From positions 1 through 25,476 of the forward strand of contig JBDRQW010000016.1 of the NCBI GenBank assembly GCA_043826085.1: a DNA stretch of 25,476 nt, in the 5' to 3' direction. The DNA comes from CAXBYZ01 sp043826085. Its GTDB lineage: Bacteria > Patescibacteriota > Microgenomatia > UBA1400 > CG1-02-47-37. The translations under genes and the position numbers were made by a program. How positions within the stretch are numbered: the stretch's first letter is position 1; every line of letters starts with the position of its first letter. The notes under the pieces are model-generated. The model did no database searches. It worked only from the letters and a program-made list of their open reading frames with translations, and was not told the DNA's origin. Of this stretch, positions 5,563 through 12,612 are shown one piece after another.

Positions 5563-6864
5563 CTATTTTAGCATTTTTACCTTGATTAGTAAATCCAAAG
5601 TCTCCTTTGCCGCCTTATCCCAACTAAATTTTTTCACCTGTTTATAGCCTTTTTCTACCAAACCTTGCCTTAATTCCTTGCTTTTAAAAACCAAGTCAAT
5701 CGCTTTTGCCAACTCCTCGACATTTTCCGGATCAATCAGTAATCCCGCCTCTCCAACCACCTCCGGTAACGCTCCCCTTTTCGAGGCAATCACCGGCACC
5801 CCCGAAGCAAAAGCTTCTAAAATCGGCAAACCAAACCCCTCCATTAAACTGGGCCAAACAAACAAACTGGCCATCTTGTAAACCGCCACAATATCTGCTT
5901 CTGCTACTCTGCCAATAAACTTAACTCTATCTTGCACCCCATACTTTTTTGGTGCCTCATAAATCTCCTCGGTCATCCAGCCTTTTTTACCAGCTATAAT
6001 AAGGTCCGTTCTTGTTTGGTTCCGAACTTCCAGTCTCGAGTTTATCGAGAGACGATCCCGAAGGGCTAGTTCGGAACCTTCAGTCGTTATCCTTGAAAAC
6101 GCCTCTACCAACCTCACCAAGTTCTTCCTCGGCTGTATCGTCCCCAAAAACAAAATATAATTTTTCCCTAATCCATACTTATATCTAATCTGACGAGCAT
6201 ATTTAAGGTTGATCCCTTTCCGGAAACCCCGCATCTGCGGGGTATTTACCTGAGCGTTAGCGAAGGAGGGATCAACCTTGCCGGATAAACCTTTCCCCCT
6301 AAACCTCTCCCCCACCCCCTCATAAATCACTTTTATTTTACTTTCATCCGCCCCCAACCTATCCACCAATTGACTCTTAGTCCAGTTAGACACCGCAATT
6401 AACTTATCCGCCTTTCTTACCGCATACTCCGTCGACTTATTTAAATACCATTTTTTTCTCCAATCATAAAACTCCGGCAAATACTCATACTCCAAACCAT
6501 GAATAGTTACCACTGTTTTTAAACTAGGTTTTCTTATCACCGGCAAAGTATGCGCCGGCACAAATAAAACATCAGGGGGGTTCTTCAAACACTCCACAGC
6601 CAACCCTCCCTGTGTCCACAATCGCGGCCAATTAATCTCCACCACCTCTAAGGTTTTAAGGTTCCGAACTTCCAGTCTCGAGTTTATCGAGAGACGATCC
6701 CGAAGGGCTAGTTCGGAACCTTCAGGCTTTCGCACATACAATCTAAATCTATGCTTTTTTGACTCCGGCAACTTTAACATCGCCTTAATCAACTCATGCG
6801 AATAATTCTCCGTCCCGGTTCTATCTTTAACAAACGCCCTGGATGCATCAATACCGATTAACAT
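5563..6864 (-). CDS. GT4-type (GT-B fold) glycosyltransferase with three in-frame palindromic inserts
   Basis: A nucleotide-sugar dependent glycosyltransferase of the group 1/GT4 class, probably a mannosyl- or glucosyltransferase in envelope polysaccharide synthesis. It opens with MLIGIDASRA and TGTENYSHEL. The acceptor domain includes VVTIHGLEYEYLPEFY and KLIAVSNWTKSQLV. The donor domain starts with YILFLGTIQPRKNL and has VWPSLMEGFGLPILEAFASG with the E-x7-E-like donor site, then PEVVGEAGLL. The protein is 433 aa. Removing three palindrome-encoded segments (about 47-69, 196-220 and 261-283; 22, 25 and 22 codons) leaves about 364 aa, a normal length for the family. All three fall between conserved blocks, in predicted loops. 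It starts one base after the stop of a 35-codon ORF. Confidence 0.93.
   Translation of the reverse strand: MLIGIDASRAFVKDRTGTENYSHELIKAMLKLPESKKHRFRLYVRKPEGSELALRDRLSINSRLEVRNLKTLEVVEINWPRLWTQGGLAVECLKNPPDVLFVPAHTLPVIRKPSLKTVVTIHGLEYEYLPEFYDWRKKWYLNKSTEYAVRKADKLIAVSNWTKSQLVDRLGADESKIKVIYEGVGERFRGKGLSGKVDPSFANAQVNTPQMRGFRKGINLKYARQIRYKYGLGKNYILFLGTIQPRKNLVRLVEAFSRITTEGSELALRDRLSINSRLEVRNQTRTDLIIAGKKGWMTEEIYEAPKKYGVQDRVKFIGRVAEADIVAVYKMASLFVWPSLMEGFGLPILEAFASGVPVIASKRGALPEVVGEAGLLIDPENVEELAKAIDLVFKSKELRQGLVEKGYKQVKKFSWDKAAKETLDLLIKVKMLK
6018..6083. repeat. 66-base palindromic element, copy 1, in frame in GT4 gene
   Basis: Identical over all 66 bases to the copy at 6660-6725. The outer arms GGTTCCGAACT / AGTTCGGAACC pair perfectly and enclose two smaller hairpins, TCTCGA-GTTTA-TCGAGA and CCC-GAA-GGG. 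It encodes EGSELALRDRLS followed by INSRLEVRN within the gene on the minus strand. Confidence 0.95.
6205..6279. repeat. 75-base palindromic element, different sequence, in frame in GT4 gene
   Basis: The perfect 13 bp arms AAGGTTGATCCCT (6205-6217) and AGGGATCAACCTT (6267-6279) enclose ACCCCGCA-TC-TGCGGGGT and a small GC-GTTA-GC hairpin. The plan is the same as the 66-base elements: outer stem plus two inner hairpins. It encodes KVDPSFANAQVN followed by TPQMRGFRKGIN, 25 codons in frame, between the acceptor and donor domains. Confidence 0.9.
6660..6725. repeat. 66-base palindromic element, copy 2, in frame in GT4 gene
   Basis: An exact copy of 6018-6083, 642 bases away in the same orientation. 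Here flanking bases extend the outer stem to 13 bp (AAGGTTCCGAACT / AGTTCGGAACCTT), so the ends match the AAGGTT/AACCTT ends of the 75-base element. Confidence 0.95.
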
Positions 6865-6865
6865 C

Positions 6866-6973
6866 CTACTCTCCTAAACATTTTAACCACTTCTTTTTTA
6901 ACTTTGATACTTGATGATTATTCAGCTCCAGATCCATAATTTTAGCGGTAACACTATCACGATAGTACTTCAT
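6866..6973 (-). CDS. Possible 35-aa coupled ORF between regulator and GT4 gene
   Basis: The ORF runs MKYYRDSVTAKI.. to ..KKKWLKCLGE. Its ATG overlaps the end of the winged-HTH gene, and its stop lies one base before the GT4 ATG, so it would be coupled on both sides. It is Lys-rich with no recognisable domain. It may be a real leader-like peptide, the remnant of a lost partner gene of the regulator, or chance. No homologue is recognised. Confidence 0.35.
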   Translation of the reverse strand: MKYYRDSVTAKIMDLELNNHQVSKLKKKWLKCLGE

Positions 6974-7550
6974 CAATCTCCTGCCTAATTCTTTTAATAA
7001 AATCTTTAGTCATCCAATCTTTTATATTCCAAAGATCAACGAACGTATGCCCCAAACTAGTTGTCTCCCCTCTTAAGGGCAATCTTTTATCTAGCTGTAA
7101 TACCACCAACTCTGTTTCATCCCCTTCCTCTCCTTTAAATCTCTCTATCACTTTATTAGCGTTGCTATGATAAACATACACAGTTGAATAATCTGCCGGC
7201 GCCTCTTTATACCAACTAACAACTGCACTGTATGCACCCAAAATACTACCCGCCGGCAGTAACCCTTCCACCTCGGTAACTTGTCCGCAAACTTTCCCCC
7301 TAAACACAATGTCTGTATCCAATTTTCGATTATTCGCCCAGTGCATTAAAATCTTTTCAGTGTCAATAATTTGCCCGCCATTCCCCCCCATCTCTATCGC
7401 TCCCATTTGCCTTAAGTTTATCAATGAGTGATGAACTGTGCTTAAAGAAATACCAAGCTTAGAAGCTAATTCCTGTATTTGAAACCTAGTTTGTCTTTTC
7501 TCTAAGACCTCAAACAACAACTGACACCAAACTATTTCGATTTTCTTCAT
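6957..7550 (-). CDS. Winged-helix transcriptional regulator (AbiEi-like, uncertain)
   Basis: The product is 197 aa from ATG 7550; a TTG start four codons upstream is possible. The N-terminal winged HTH reads FQIQELASKLGISLSTVHHSLINLRQMGAIEM (about 23-54). The remainder, with GSILGAYSAVVSWYKEAP and STVYVYHSNANKVIERF, is loosely like the second domain of AbiEi-type antitoxin regulators, but no AbiEii partner follows. It heads the leftward operon with the 35-codon ORF, GT4 and ALDH genes. It shares a compact divergent promoter region with the membrane protein gene, and two palindromes there are plausible binding sites for its product. Confidence 0.7.
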   Translation of the reverse strand: MKKIEIVWCQLLFEVLEKRQTRFQIQELASKLGISLSTVHHSLINLRQMGAIEMGGNGGQIIDTEKILMHWANNRKLDTDIVFRGKVCGQVTEVEGLLPAGSILGAYSAVVSWYKEAPADYSTVYVYHSNANKVIERFKGEEGDETELVVLQLDKRLPLRGETTSLGHTFVDLWNIKDWMTKDFIKRIRQEIDEVLS

Positions 7551-7565
7551 ATCATTTCCCAACTG

Positions 7566-7631
7566 TTTCGATATTAATCGAAATAAACCACAAAGTCAAG
7601 CTTGACTTTATTATAAAAAATAGGCTACAGT
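7566..7631. promoter_or_regulatory. Divergent promoters with back-to-back -35 boxes and two palindromes
   Basis: The perfect 18-base palindrome AAAGTCAAGCTTGACTTT (7592-7609) contains both -35 boxes: TTGACT rightward (7602-7607) and TTGACT leftward (7599-7594). The rightward -10 is TACAGT (7626-7631, 18-base spacer), 7 bases before ATG 7639, so that transcript would be leaderless. The leftward -10 is TAATAT (7576-7571, 17-base spacer). A second inverted repeat, TTTCGAT-ATTA-ATCGAAA (7566-7583), covers the leftward -10 and is a candidate operator for the winged-HTH protein. Confidence 0.7.
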
Positions 7632-7638
7632 ATTATTA

Positions 7639-8268
7639 ATGCCCAAACTTCAAATCAAAACACTGTTTACAAAAGCCTTTACCAGCTACAAAGCTAGCTG
7701 GAAATTTTTAACTCTTATTACTCTCATCGCTTGGCTAACTCGATTTATTCCCAGTTACCTCCAAGATCTATTTGACACTCCATGGCTTTTTTATTCTCTC
7801 TCTTTTTTAAACTGGGTCCTCGGCATTGCTGTTTCTCTCGGTTTAACCAAAACTATTCTAAATCTAGTTGACAATCAAGAAAAAAATCTCAAAAATCTAT
7901 ATCTTTATACCCTGCCTTTATTTATCCCTTTTTTACTAGCCTCCATTTTTTATTCGCTTATTGTTATTGCCGGAACCATCTTACTTATTATCCCGGGAAT
8001 TATCTTGGCTTTAAAATACCAATTTTTTAGCTACTTAATCATTGACCAAAACCTAACCCCCAAACAAGCTATTAAACAATCAGGCATAATCACTCAAAGC
8101 CACAAACTCCAACTCTTCTGGCTTATGCTCCTCCTAATTTTAATCAATCTGGGAGGTGCTTTATTCTTTTTAATCGGCCTAATCTTTACCATTCCCATGT
8201 CTCTTTTAATTATGGCCTACACCTACCGTGAGTTAAACCCCGCTAAAGTAGCTTCCCCAACCTATTGA
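7639..8268 (+). CDS. Polytopic membrane protein (DUF975/YciC-like)
   Basis: This 209 aa protein has about five hydrophobic segments (roughly 22-37, 47-68, 86-122, 158-177 and 180-196). Between them lies the pattern LLIIPGIILALKYQFFSYLI..NLTPKQAIKQSGIIT. A PGI motif followed by an amphipathic A-x-x-x-S helix is typical of DUF975- and glycerophosphodiester phosphodiesterase membrane-domain-like proteins. Function is unknown. The ATG lies 7 bases after the -10 box, which predicts a leaderless message. The next gene has its own promoter overlapping the end of this one. Confidence 0.75.
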   Translation: MPKLQIKTLFTKAFTSYKASWKFLTLITLIAWLTRFIPSYLQDLFDTPWLFYSLSFLNWVLGIAVSLGLTKTILNLVDNQEKNLKNLYLYTLPLFIPFLLASIFYSLIVIAGTILLIIPGIILALKYQFFSYLIIDQNLTPKQAIKQSGIITQSHKLQLFWLMLLLILINLGGALFFLIGLIFTIPMSLLIMAYTYRELNPAKVASPTY

Positions 8269-8290
8269 CAAATACAAAATATCGGATAAT
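8265..8290 (+). promoter_or_regulatory. Promoter of the first AAA+/DUF4143 gene
   Basis: TTGACA (8265-8270) overlaps the TGA stop of the membrane protein gene. The best -10 candidates are GATAAT (8285-8290), with a short 14-base spacer, or TAATAT (8287-8292) with 16. AATACA / TGTATT (8271-8276 / 8292-8297) form a weak inverted repeat around the -10 box. Confidence 0.5.
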
Positions 8291-8312
8291 ATGTATTTAG
8301 TAGTCAAAAAAT

Positions 8313-9518
8313 ATGAGTATTATCCGGAATCTAACCCGCCAAGCCAAAAAACATCTAGATAAAGATCAAGTTACTATCATCATCGGTTGTCGTCAATCAG
8401 GTAAAACCACCATCCTTCATCAACTGGAAAAAATAATCATTCGTAAAAATCATCCCAATTACTTTATTAACCTAGAAGACCCCGACTACCTTCGCTTGCT
8501 AAAGCTCTCACCGAAAAATTTATTTAAAATTTTCCCAATTAATACTAATTACAAAAACTATATTTTTATTGATGAAATCCAATATCTAGACAACCCAACC
8601 AATTTTTTAAAATACTTTTATGATGAATACAAAGGCAAGATAAAATTAATAGTTTCCGGATCTTCAGCTTTTTATCTTGATCAAAAATTTAAAGACTCTT
8701 TAGTTGGCAGGAAAAAAATCTTTCAACTCAACACCCTGTCATTTAAAGAGTTCTTAAACTTTAAAAACAAACCGGAATTATCAAAACTTGATTTTAACCA
8801 GCTTAAACTCAATCAGTTAGAAAAAATTCAACAATATTACTCTGAATACATTGTCTACGGTGGTTATCCTCGCGTTGTTTTAGCTGACCTTGAAAACAAA
8901 AAAGAAGTTCTTGAAGATATTGCTTACTCCTATATAAAAAAAGATGTCTTTGAAGCCAAGATCCGCCAAGAAGAAGTCTTTTACCGTTTAATTAAAATTT
9001 TAGCCTCTCAAACGGGTCAACTCATCAACTCTTCAGAGCTAGCCAACACGCTTAACGTTTCCAAAACCAGTATTGATAACTATATTCATCTTATGCAAAA
9101 ATCTTTTCATCTAAAACTAATCAAGCCATTTTACAGAAACTTGAGAAAAGAAATCACCAAAATGCCCAAAGCCTATTTTTATGATTTAGGTCTAAAAAAT
9201 CTCTTAACTAACAACCTGACTACTTGGGAAAATCACTCAAATCAAGGCTCACTTTTAGAAAATGCCTGCTTTCGCCAACTAATCGAAATCTATCCTGAAG
9301 ATGACATAAAATTTTGGCGAACCGCCTCTAAACAAGAAGTAGATTTTGTTGTTAACAACCAAGCTTATGAAGTCAAAACTTCTCCGTCTAACTTTAGAAA
9401 AACCAAATATAAATCTTTCCAAAACCAATATCCGCAAATTAACTTAAAAATAATTACCCTTGATACCAATAAAACCCAAGTTAAAGGCACCAAAATCATC
9501 AAAGTCTGGCAATTATAA
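8313..9518 (+). CDS. AAA+ ATPase with DUF4143 C-terminal domain
   Basis: The 401 aa protein has a P-loop GCRQSGKTT (25-33), a Walker B NYIFIDEIQYL (82-92; D87 E88), and a sensor stretch LIVSGSSAFYL (112-122). An HTH-like segment, SSELANTLNVSKTSIDNYI, and a DUF4143 region follow. The C-terminus has the PD-(D/E)xK-like pattern EVDFVVNNQAYEVK (342-355). Such AAA_14/DUF4143 proteins are very common in CPR bacteria and archaea and are usually listed as accessory ATPases; their role is unproven. A second, diverged member lies at 10724-11851 on the other strand. It is monocistronic with its own promoter. Confidence 0.88.
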   Translation: MSIIRNLTRQAKKHLDKDQVTIIIGCRQSGKTTILHQLEKIIIRKNHPNYFINLEDPDYLRLLKLSPKNLFKIFPINTNYKNYIFIDEIQYLDNPTNFLKYFYDEYKGKIKLIVSGSSAFYLDQKFKDSLVGRKKIFQLNTLSFKEFLNFKNKPELSKLDFNQLKLNQLEKIQQYYSEYIVYGGYPRVVLADLENKKEVLEDIAYSYIKKDVFEAKIRQEEVFYRLIKILASQTGQLINSSELANTLNVSKTSIDNYIHLMQKSFHLKLIKPFYRNLRKEITKMPKAYFYDLGLKNLLTNNLTTWENHSNQGSLLENACFRQLIEIYPEDDIKFWRTASKQEVDFVVNNQAYEVKTSPSNFRKTKYKSFQNQYPQINLKIITLDTNKTQVKGTKIIKVWQL

Positions 9519-9544
9519 ACTCATTCCTCAAGCTCAAACTCCCC

Positions 9545-9580
9545 TTGTTATTGCAACAATTAACTGTTATAATTGTTGCA
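9545..9580 (+). promoter_or_regulatory. Promoter and inverted-repeat operator of the fic gene
   Basis: TTGTTA (9545-9550), a 17-base spacer, then a perfect TATAAT (9568-9573). A perfect 11-base inverted repeat, TGCAACAATTA (9552-9562) / TAATTGTTGCA (9570-9580), fills the spacer and covers the -10 box. This is a good autoregulatory operator for the winged-helix C-terminus of the Fic protein. The ATG at 9585 lies 11 bases after the -10 box. Confidence 0.8.
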
Positions 9581-9584
9581 CAAT

Positions 9585-10691
9585 ATGAAACAATATATTT
9601 GGCAACAACATTCCTGGCCCACCTTTTCTTGGTCAAAAGAAGAACTTCTGCCAATACTAAGTAAAGTTAGACTCAAGCAAGGAAAACTCATTCAAAAAAT
9701 CACCAGCTTGTTAAATGAAGATCTCAGGCAAGTAGAAGGCATCATTTTTGAAGCAGAAACAACTAAAACAGCCCAAATTGAAGGAGAAAAATACAGCATT
9801 AAGTCAATCAAATCATCAATCCATAGGCGCCTTGGCTTAAGTTATGTTGGCCTACCCCCCACCCAAAGACACGTTGATGGTTTGGTTAAAATTCTATTCG
9901 ATGCCACTTTAAATCACGACAAACCTTTAAATACCTCAAGGTTATTAAGCTGGCAGGCTGCTTTGTTCCCCACTGGATATTCGGGATTAACCAAAATCAA
10001 AGCCGGTAAATTTAGAACTGATGAAACCGGACCTATGCAAGTAATTTCCGGCGCCATCGGCAAAGAGAAAGTCCACTATCAAGCCCCAGAAGCTACCACC
10101 ATTTTAAAAGAAATTGAATTATTTTTAAATTGGTGGCAAGAGAGCAAACACACCACCGATGGTATTATAAGGGCCGGAATAGCTCATTTTTACTTTATCA
10201 CTCTTCATCCTTTTGACGATGGCAATGGCCGCATTGCCAGAGCCTTAACAGACATGGCTCTGTCTCAAGATGATAAACTCGCCAAACGATACTACAGTTT
10301 ATCAAATGAAATTATCAACCAAAAACAAAAATACTATCAAATCCTTGAACAATCACAAAAAGGCAATCTTGACATCACCGATTGGTTAATTTGGTTTATC
10401 AAGTGCTTTTCAAGTGCCCTAGATACTTCTGAAGATCTTTTAATAAATATTTTTCAAAAAACAAAGTTTTGGAATCAACACAGTCATCAAGAAATCAACT
10501 CAAGGCAACGAAAAGTCCTCAATAAACTACTGGAGTCAGGCAAAAATAACTTAACCACCAGAAAGTACATCAACATAGCCAAGTTAAGCCGAGCCACTGC
10601 TATTCGTGAAATAAATAACCTGGTTGACAAAAAAATCTTACACAAAAATCAAGGTAAGGGGAGAAATGTAAGTTATAAAATTAAGCTCTAA
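9585..10691 (+). CDS. Fic family AMP-transferase with DUF4172 and winged-helix domains
   Basis: Fic proteins transfer AMP or related groups from nucleotides to protein hydroxyls. The product is 368 aa from ATG 9585; a TTG four codons upstream falls within the promoter. The DUF4172 N-terminus is IWQQHSWPTFSW (5-16). The inhibitory-helix motif TAQIEG (62-67, T/S-x-x-x-E-G) lies before the Fic core, so activity is probably self-inhibited. The catalytic loop HPFDDGNGR (208-216) is complete. A C-terminal winged-helix region (about 295-368, with TRKYINIAKLSRATAIREI) may bind the inverted repeat over its own promoter. Role: stress or toxin-like regulation, or defence; the target is unknown. It converges with the second AAA+ gene. 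Confidence 0.93.
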   Translation: MKQYIWQQHSWPTFSWSKEELLPILSKVRLKQGKLIQKITSLLNEDLRQVEGIIFEAETTKTAQIEGEKYSIKSIKSSIHRRLGLSYVGLPPTQRHVDGLVKILFDATLNHDKPLNTSRLLSWQAALFPTGYSGLTKIKAGKFRTDETGPMQVISGAIGKEKVHYQAPEATTILKEIELFLNWWQESKHTTDGIIRAGIAHFYFITLHPFDDGNGRIARALTDMALSQDDKLAKRYYSLSNEIINQKQKYYQILEQSQKGNLDITDWLIWFIKCFSSALDTSEDLLINIFQKTKFWNQHSHQEINSRQRKVLNKLLESGKNNLTTRKYINIAKLSRATAIREINNLVDKKILHKNQGKGRNVSYKIKL

Positions 10692-10724
10692 CCCAATCAC
10701 CGTTTCCTGCTTCTGCCGTTCATT
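10683..10724 (-). pseudogene. Conserved C-terminal peptide relic, copy B
   Basis: Downstream of the leftward AAA+ gene, in a different frame from it, the sequence reads NERQKQETVIGLEL. The QETVIGL codons (10709-10689) differ from those of copy A (12055-12035) at four positions, all silent. This suggests selection on the peptide. It overlaps the 3' end of fic on the other strand. Confidence 0.45.
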
Positions 10725-11851
10725 TATACAATAAACTCCAAATAATTTTCTCTGTTAATTACTTTATAACTGGCATTATCATATGTCTTTAACCAGTCTT
10801 TCGGTGCCTTCACCTTCTTCCTTTCGCTCCACTTAAACTCATGGCCGGAAAGCTTACCTCCCTGCTCTTCAATTAAATCTATCTCTTGCTGATCATGAGT
10901 TCTCCAAAAATAATCATTTGAATATATTTGCTTGTAACTTCTTTTTTTCATTCGTTCCATAAATATAAAATTTTCCCACAACTGGCCCACATCATTCCTA
11001 GTATCCAATTCATTAAAGTTTTGAATCAACCCATTTCTAATTCCATTATCATAAAAATAATACTTGCTCTTCTTGTTAATCTCCTTGCGTAAATTACGGC
11101 TAAATCCTCTTAAATTATAAATAATAAAAGATTGTTCCAATAAATCTAAATATCTTGCTACGGTTTTTTTATCAATCTCCAAGGAATTCCCAAGTTCGTT
11201 TAAAGAGACTTCTCCGCCTATCTGAAAAGCCAATAGCTTCAACAAGTCAATCATTGTTTTTGATTTCTTTACTCTCTCGATTTCTAAAATATCTTTTAAT
11301 AAATATGAATTTACTATTTCTGTTAAAATCTGAACTTTTTCTTTAACTGTTTTGGCTTCAAGTACTTCCGGATATGAGCCAAAGATTAAAAAATCTTCAA
11401 GTTTTTGTTCTAACTCTGATAAATTCCACTGCTTTTTTAACTCCAATTGAGATACCGGATATAAGTTGTAATCAAATTTTCTTCCCACTAAAGGCTCTCC
11501 AATTTTATAAGATAAATCCAAAGAGGACGAACCGGTAATGATTACTCTTAATTTTGGATGATGATCAACAATTATTTTTAAACCTAAACCCACATCTGGA
11601 ATTCTCTGAGCTTCATCAATCACTATTAACTCATAACCTTCAACATATCTGAATATCTTATCAAAATCCTGTGATCTCAAAATCTCATTAGTTTTTAAAT
11701 TATCACCACTATCAAGTTTATATTTATATTTTGTTTTCTTTAAATAATTATTTAAAAGAGTGGTTTTGCCTACTCGTCTTGGACCATATAACACAATTAC
11801 CTTACCCGGTTTTGATAACTTCCCAAGATCCTGATATATTCTCTCAATCAT
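10724..11851 (-). CDS. Second AAA+ ATPase with DUF4143 C-terminal domain
   Basis: The 375 aa protein has a P-loop GPRRVGKTT (23-31), a Walker B ELIVIDEAQRIP (74-85), and a sensor stretch RVIITGSSSLDLS. An HTH-like segment, LNELGNSLEIDKKTVARYL, and the C-terminal pattern EIDLIEE..GHEFKW follow. It is only distantly similar to the 8313-9518 ATPase, so it is a separate acquisition rather than a recent duplicate. The ATG lies 6 bases after a -10 box, predicting a leaderless message from the nearer of two promoters. A C-terminal peptide relic follows its stop codon. Confidence 0.88.
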   Translation of the reverse strand: MIERIYQDLGKLSKPGKVIVLYGPRRVGKTTLLNNYLKKTKYKYKLDSGDNLKTNEILRSQDFDKIFRYVEGYELIVIDEAQRIPDVGLGLKIIVDHHPKLRVIITGSSSLDLSYKIGEPLVGRKFDYNLYPVSQLELKKQWNLSELEQKLEDFLIFGSYPEVLEAKTVKEKVQILTEIVNSYLLKDILEIERVKKSKTMIDLLKLLAFQIGGEVSLNELGNSLEIDKKTVARYLDLLEQSFIIYNLRGFSRNLRKEINKKSKYYFYDNGIRNGLIQNFNELDTRNDVGQLWENFIFMERMKKRSYKQIYSNDYFWRTHDQQEIDLIEEQGGKLSGHEFKWSERKKVKAPKDWLKTYDNASYKVINRENYLEFIV

Positions 11852-11973
11852 ATCTAGAGTCTACCCCAACTCCCCAAATTTGTCAAATTACGGTGACTCT
11901 ATCTCCCCAAATTTCGACTACGGTTATTACCAAAACCTCATCAGTATTTAACAAAAGTTATCACTTTTGTCAA
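11852..11973 (-). promoter_or_regulatory. Two promoters and an operator upstream of the second AAA+ gene
   Basis: The near promoter has TTGACA (11886-11881), a 17-base spacer and TAGACT (11863-11858), 6 bases before the ATG. The far promoter has TTGACA (11973-11968), a 17-base spacer and TAAATA (11950-11945). The far spacer is almost filled by the inverted repeat ACAAAAGT-TATC-ACTTTTGT (11951-11970), a likely operator. The 12-base motif AAATTTGGGGAG occurs twice on the minus strand between the two promoters. Confidence 0.65.
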
Positions 11974-12000
11974 TAACCTGCAAGGATCATCCCTGTAGCT

Positions 12001-12027
12001 TACATGAAGGTTACGAACCTTCCTGTA
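12001..12027. repeat. Dispersed intergenic palindrome, copy 2
   Basis: The arms TACATGAAGGTT and AACCTTCCTGTA surround ACG. It matches the 31-base palindrome at 3948-3978 apart from one arm base and the outer ends. It lies about 40 bases after the brnA-like stop, as the first copy lies after the aldehyde dehydrogenase gene. Confidence 0.85.
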
Positions 12028-12079
12028 CAACCCTCAATCCAATCACTGTTTCTTGCGGTTTCTTATCATAATCCAGCCA
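12011..12079 (-). pseudogene. Conserved C-terminal peptide relic, copy A
   Basis: In another frame from the brnA-like gene, and overlapping its last codons, the sequence reads WLDYDKKPQETVIGLRVVQ and ends in TAA within the dispersed palindrome. It shares QETVIGL with copy B and the W-x-DY lead with copy C. It is probably the tip of a vanished gene or a retained recombination anchor. Confidence 0.45.
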
Positions 12080-12332
12080 AACCTTGAAATAAAATATCCT
12101 TCATTAACGACTGATATGGAATATCTCTTTTGTGAGCTTTAATCTTTAATCTATCAATTAATGACTGTGGCAATCTAATCGTAGTCGGTTTACTGGTTAA
12201 CTTTAAATTGGGAAAACTGACTCTTTCAGCCTTACTCCAATCCACGTACTCAGTTGAATCATGAGTTTGCCAAAATTCTCTTTCTTGTTTTTCAGATTTA
12301 AATATAGGTATTTTTTTATACTTTTTTGACAT
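12066..12332 (-). CDS. BrnA/CopG-type ribbon-helix-helix antitoxin
   Basis: An 88 aa protein with an N-terminal BrnA-like region (FKSEKQEREFWQTHDSTEY, about 11-29) and a C-terminal ribbon-helix-helix, TTIRLPQSLIDRLKIKAHKR (51-70). It is expected to bind both its toxin and the operon promoter. The start overlaps the end of the BrnT toxin gene by 17 bases, the usual brnT-brnA order. Confidence 0.85.
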   Translation of the reverse strand: MSKKYKKIPIFKSEKQEREFWQTHDSTEYVDWSKAERVSFPNLKLTSKPTTIRLPQSLIDRLKIKAHKRDIPYQSLMKDILFQGLAGL

Positions 12333-12612
12333 ATTTATACATCTCCTTTCTATTAGCTTTTCTAGCTGAAATAATTCTTATTTTTTTAATTCTTAAGGTA
12401 AAAGCCACCAGTAAAATTTTATTACTGGCATTTTCCCCTATTAATAAATACCTATTTTCTTTTGAAGAATGTTTTACATCCCTCAAAACTATCGCTTTTT
12501 CATCTAAAAAAGCCTCTTCTGCCTCATTTGGAGTAATCCCATGTTTTTGATAACTTTTATCAATATTTCCTTTATCCCACTCAAAACCTTTATAATTATC
12601 CAAACTTAACAT
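12316..12612 (-). CDS. BrnT family ribonuclease toxin
   Basis: BrnT is a RelE-fold mRNA-cleaving toxin that inhibits translation. From ATG 12612 the product is 98 aa and starts MLSLDNYKGFEWDKGN. Typical BrnT blocks are FEWDKGNIDKSYQKHGIT, EAEEAFLD, RYLLIGEN, LLVAFTLR and the C-terminal IRIISARKANRKEMYKY, with Arg/Lys residues of the active face present. An ATG 36 bases upstream overlaps the -35 box, so 12612 is the better start. It is followed by the overlapping antitoxin gene. Confidence 0.9.
   Translation of the reverse strand: MLSLDNYKGFEWDKGNIDKSYQKHGITPNEAEEAFLDEKAIVLRDVKHSSKENRYLLIGENASNKILLVAFTLRIKKIRIISARKANRKEMYKYVKKV

Noticed and set aside
6018..6725. Two 66-base repeats as a CRISPR array or tRNA-like gene
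   Set aside because: There are only two copies, 642 bases apart, inside an open coding frame with no spacer series. The fold has no CCA end, anticodon arm or T-loop signature.
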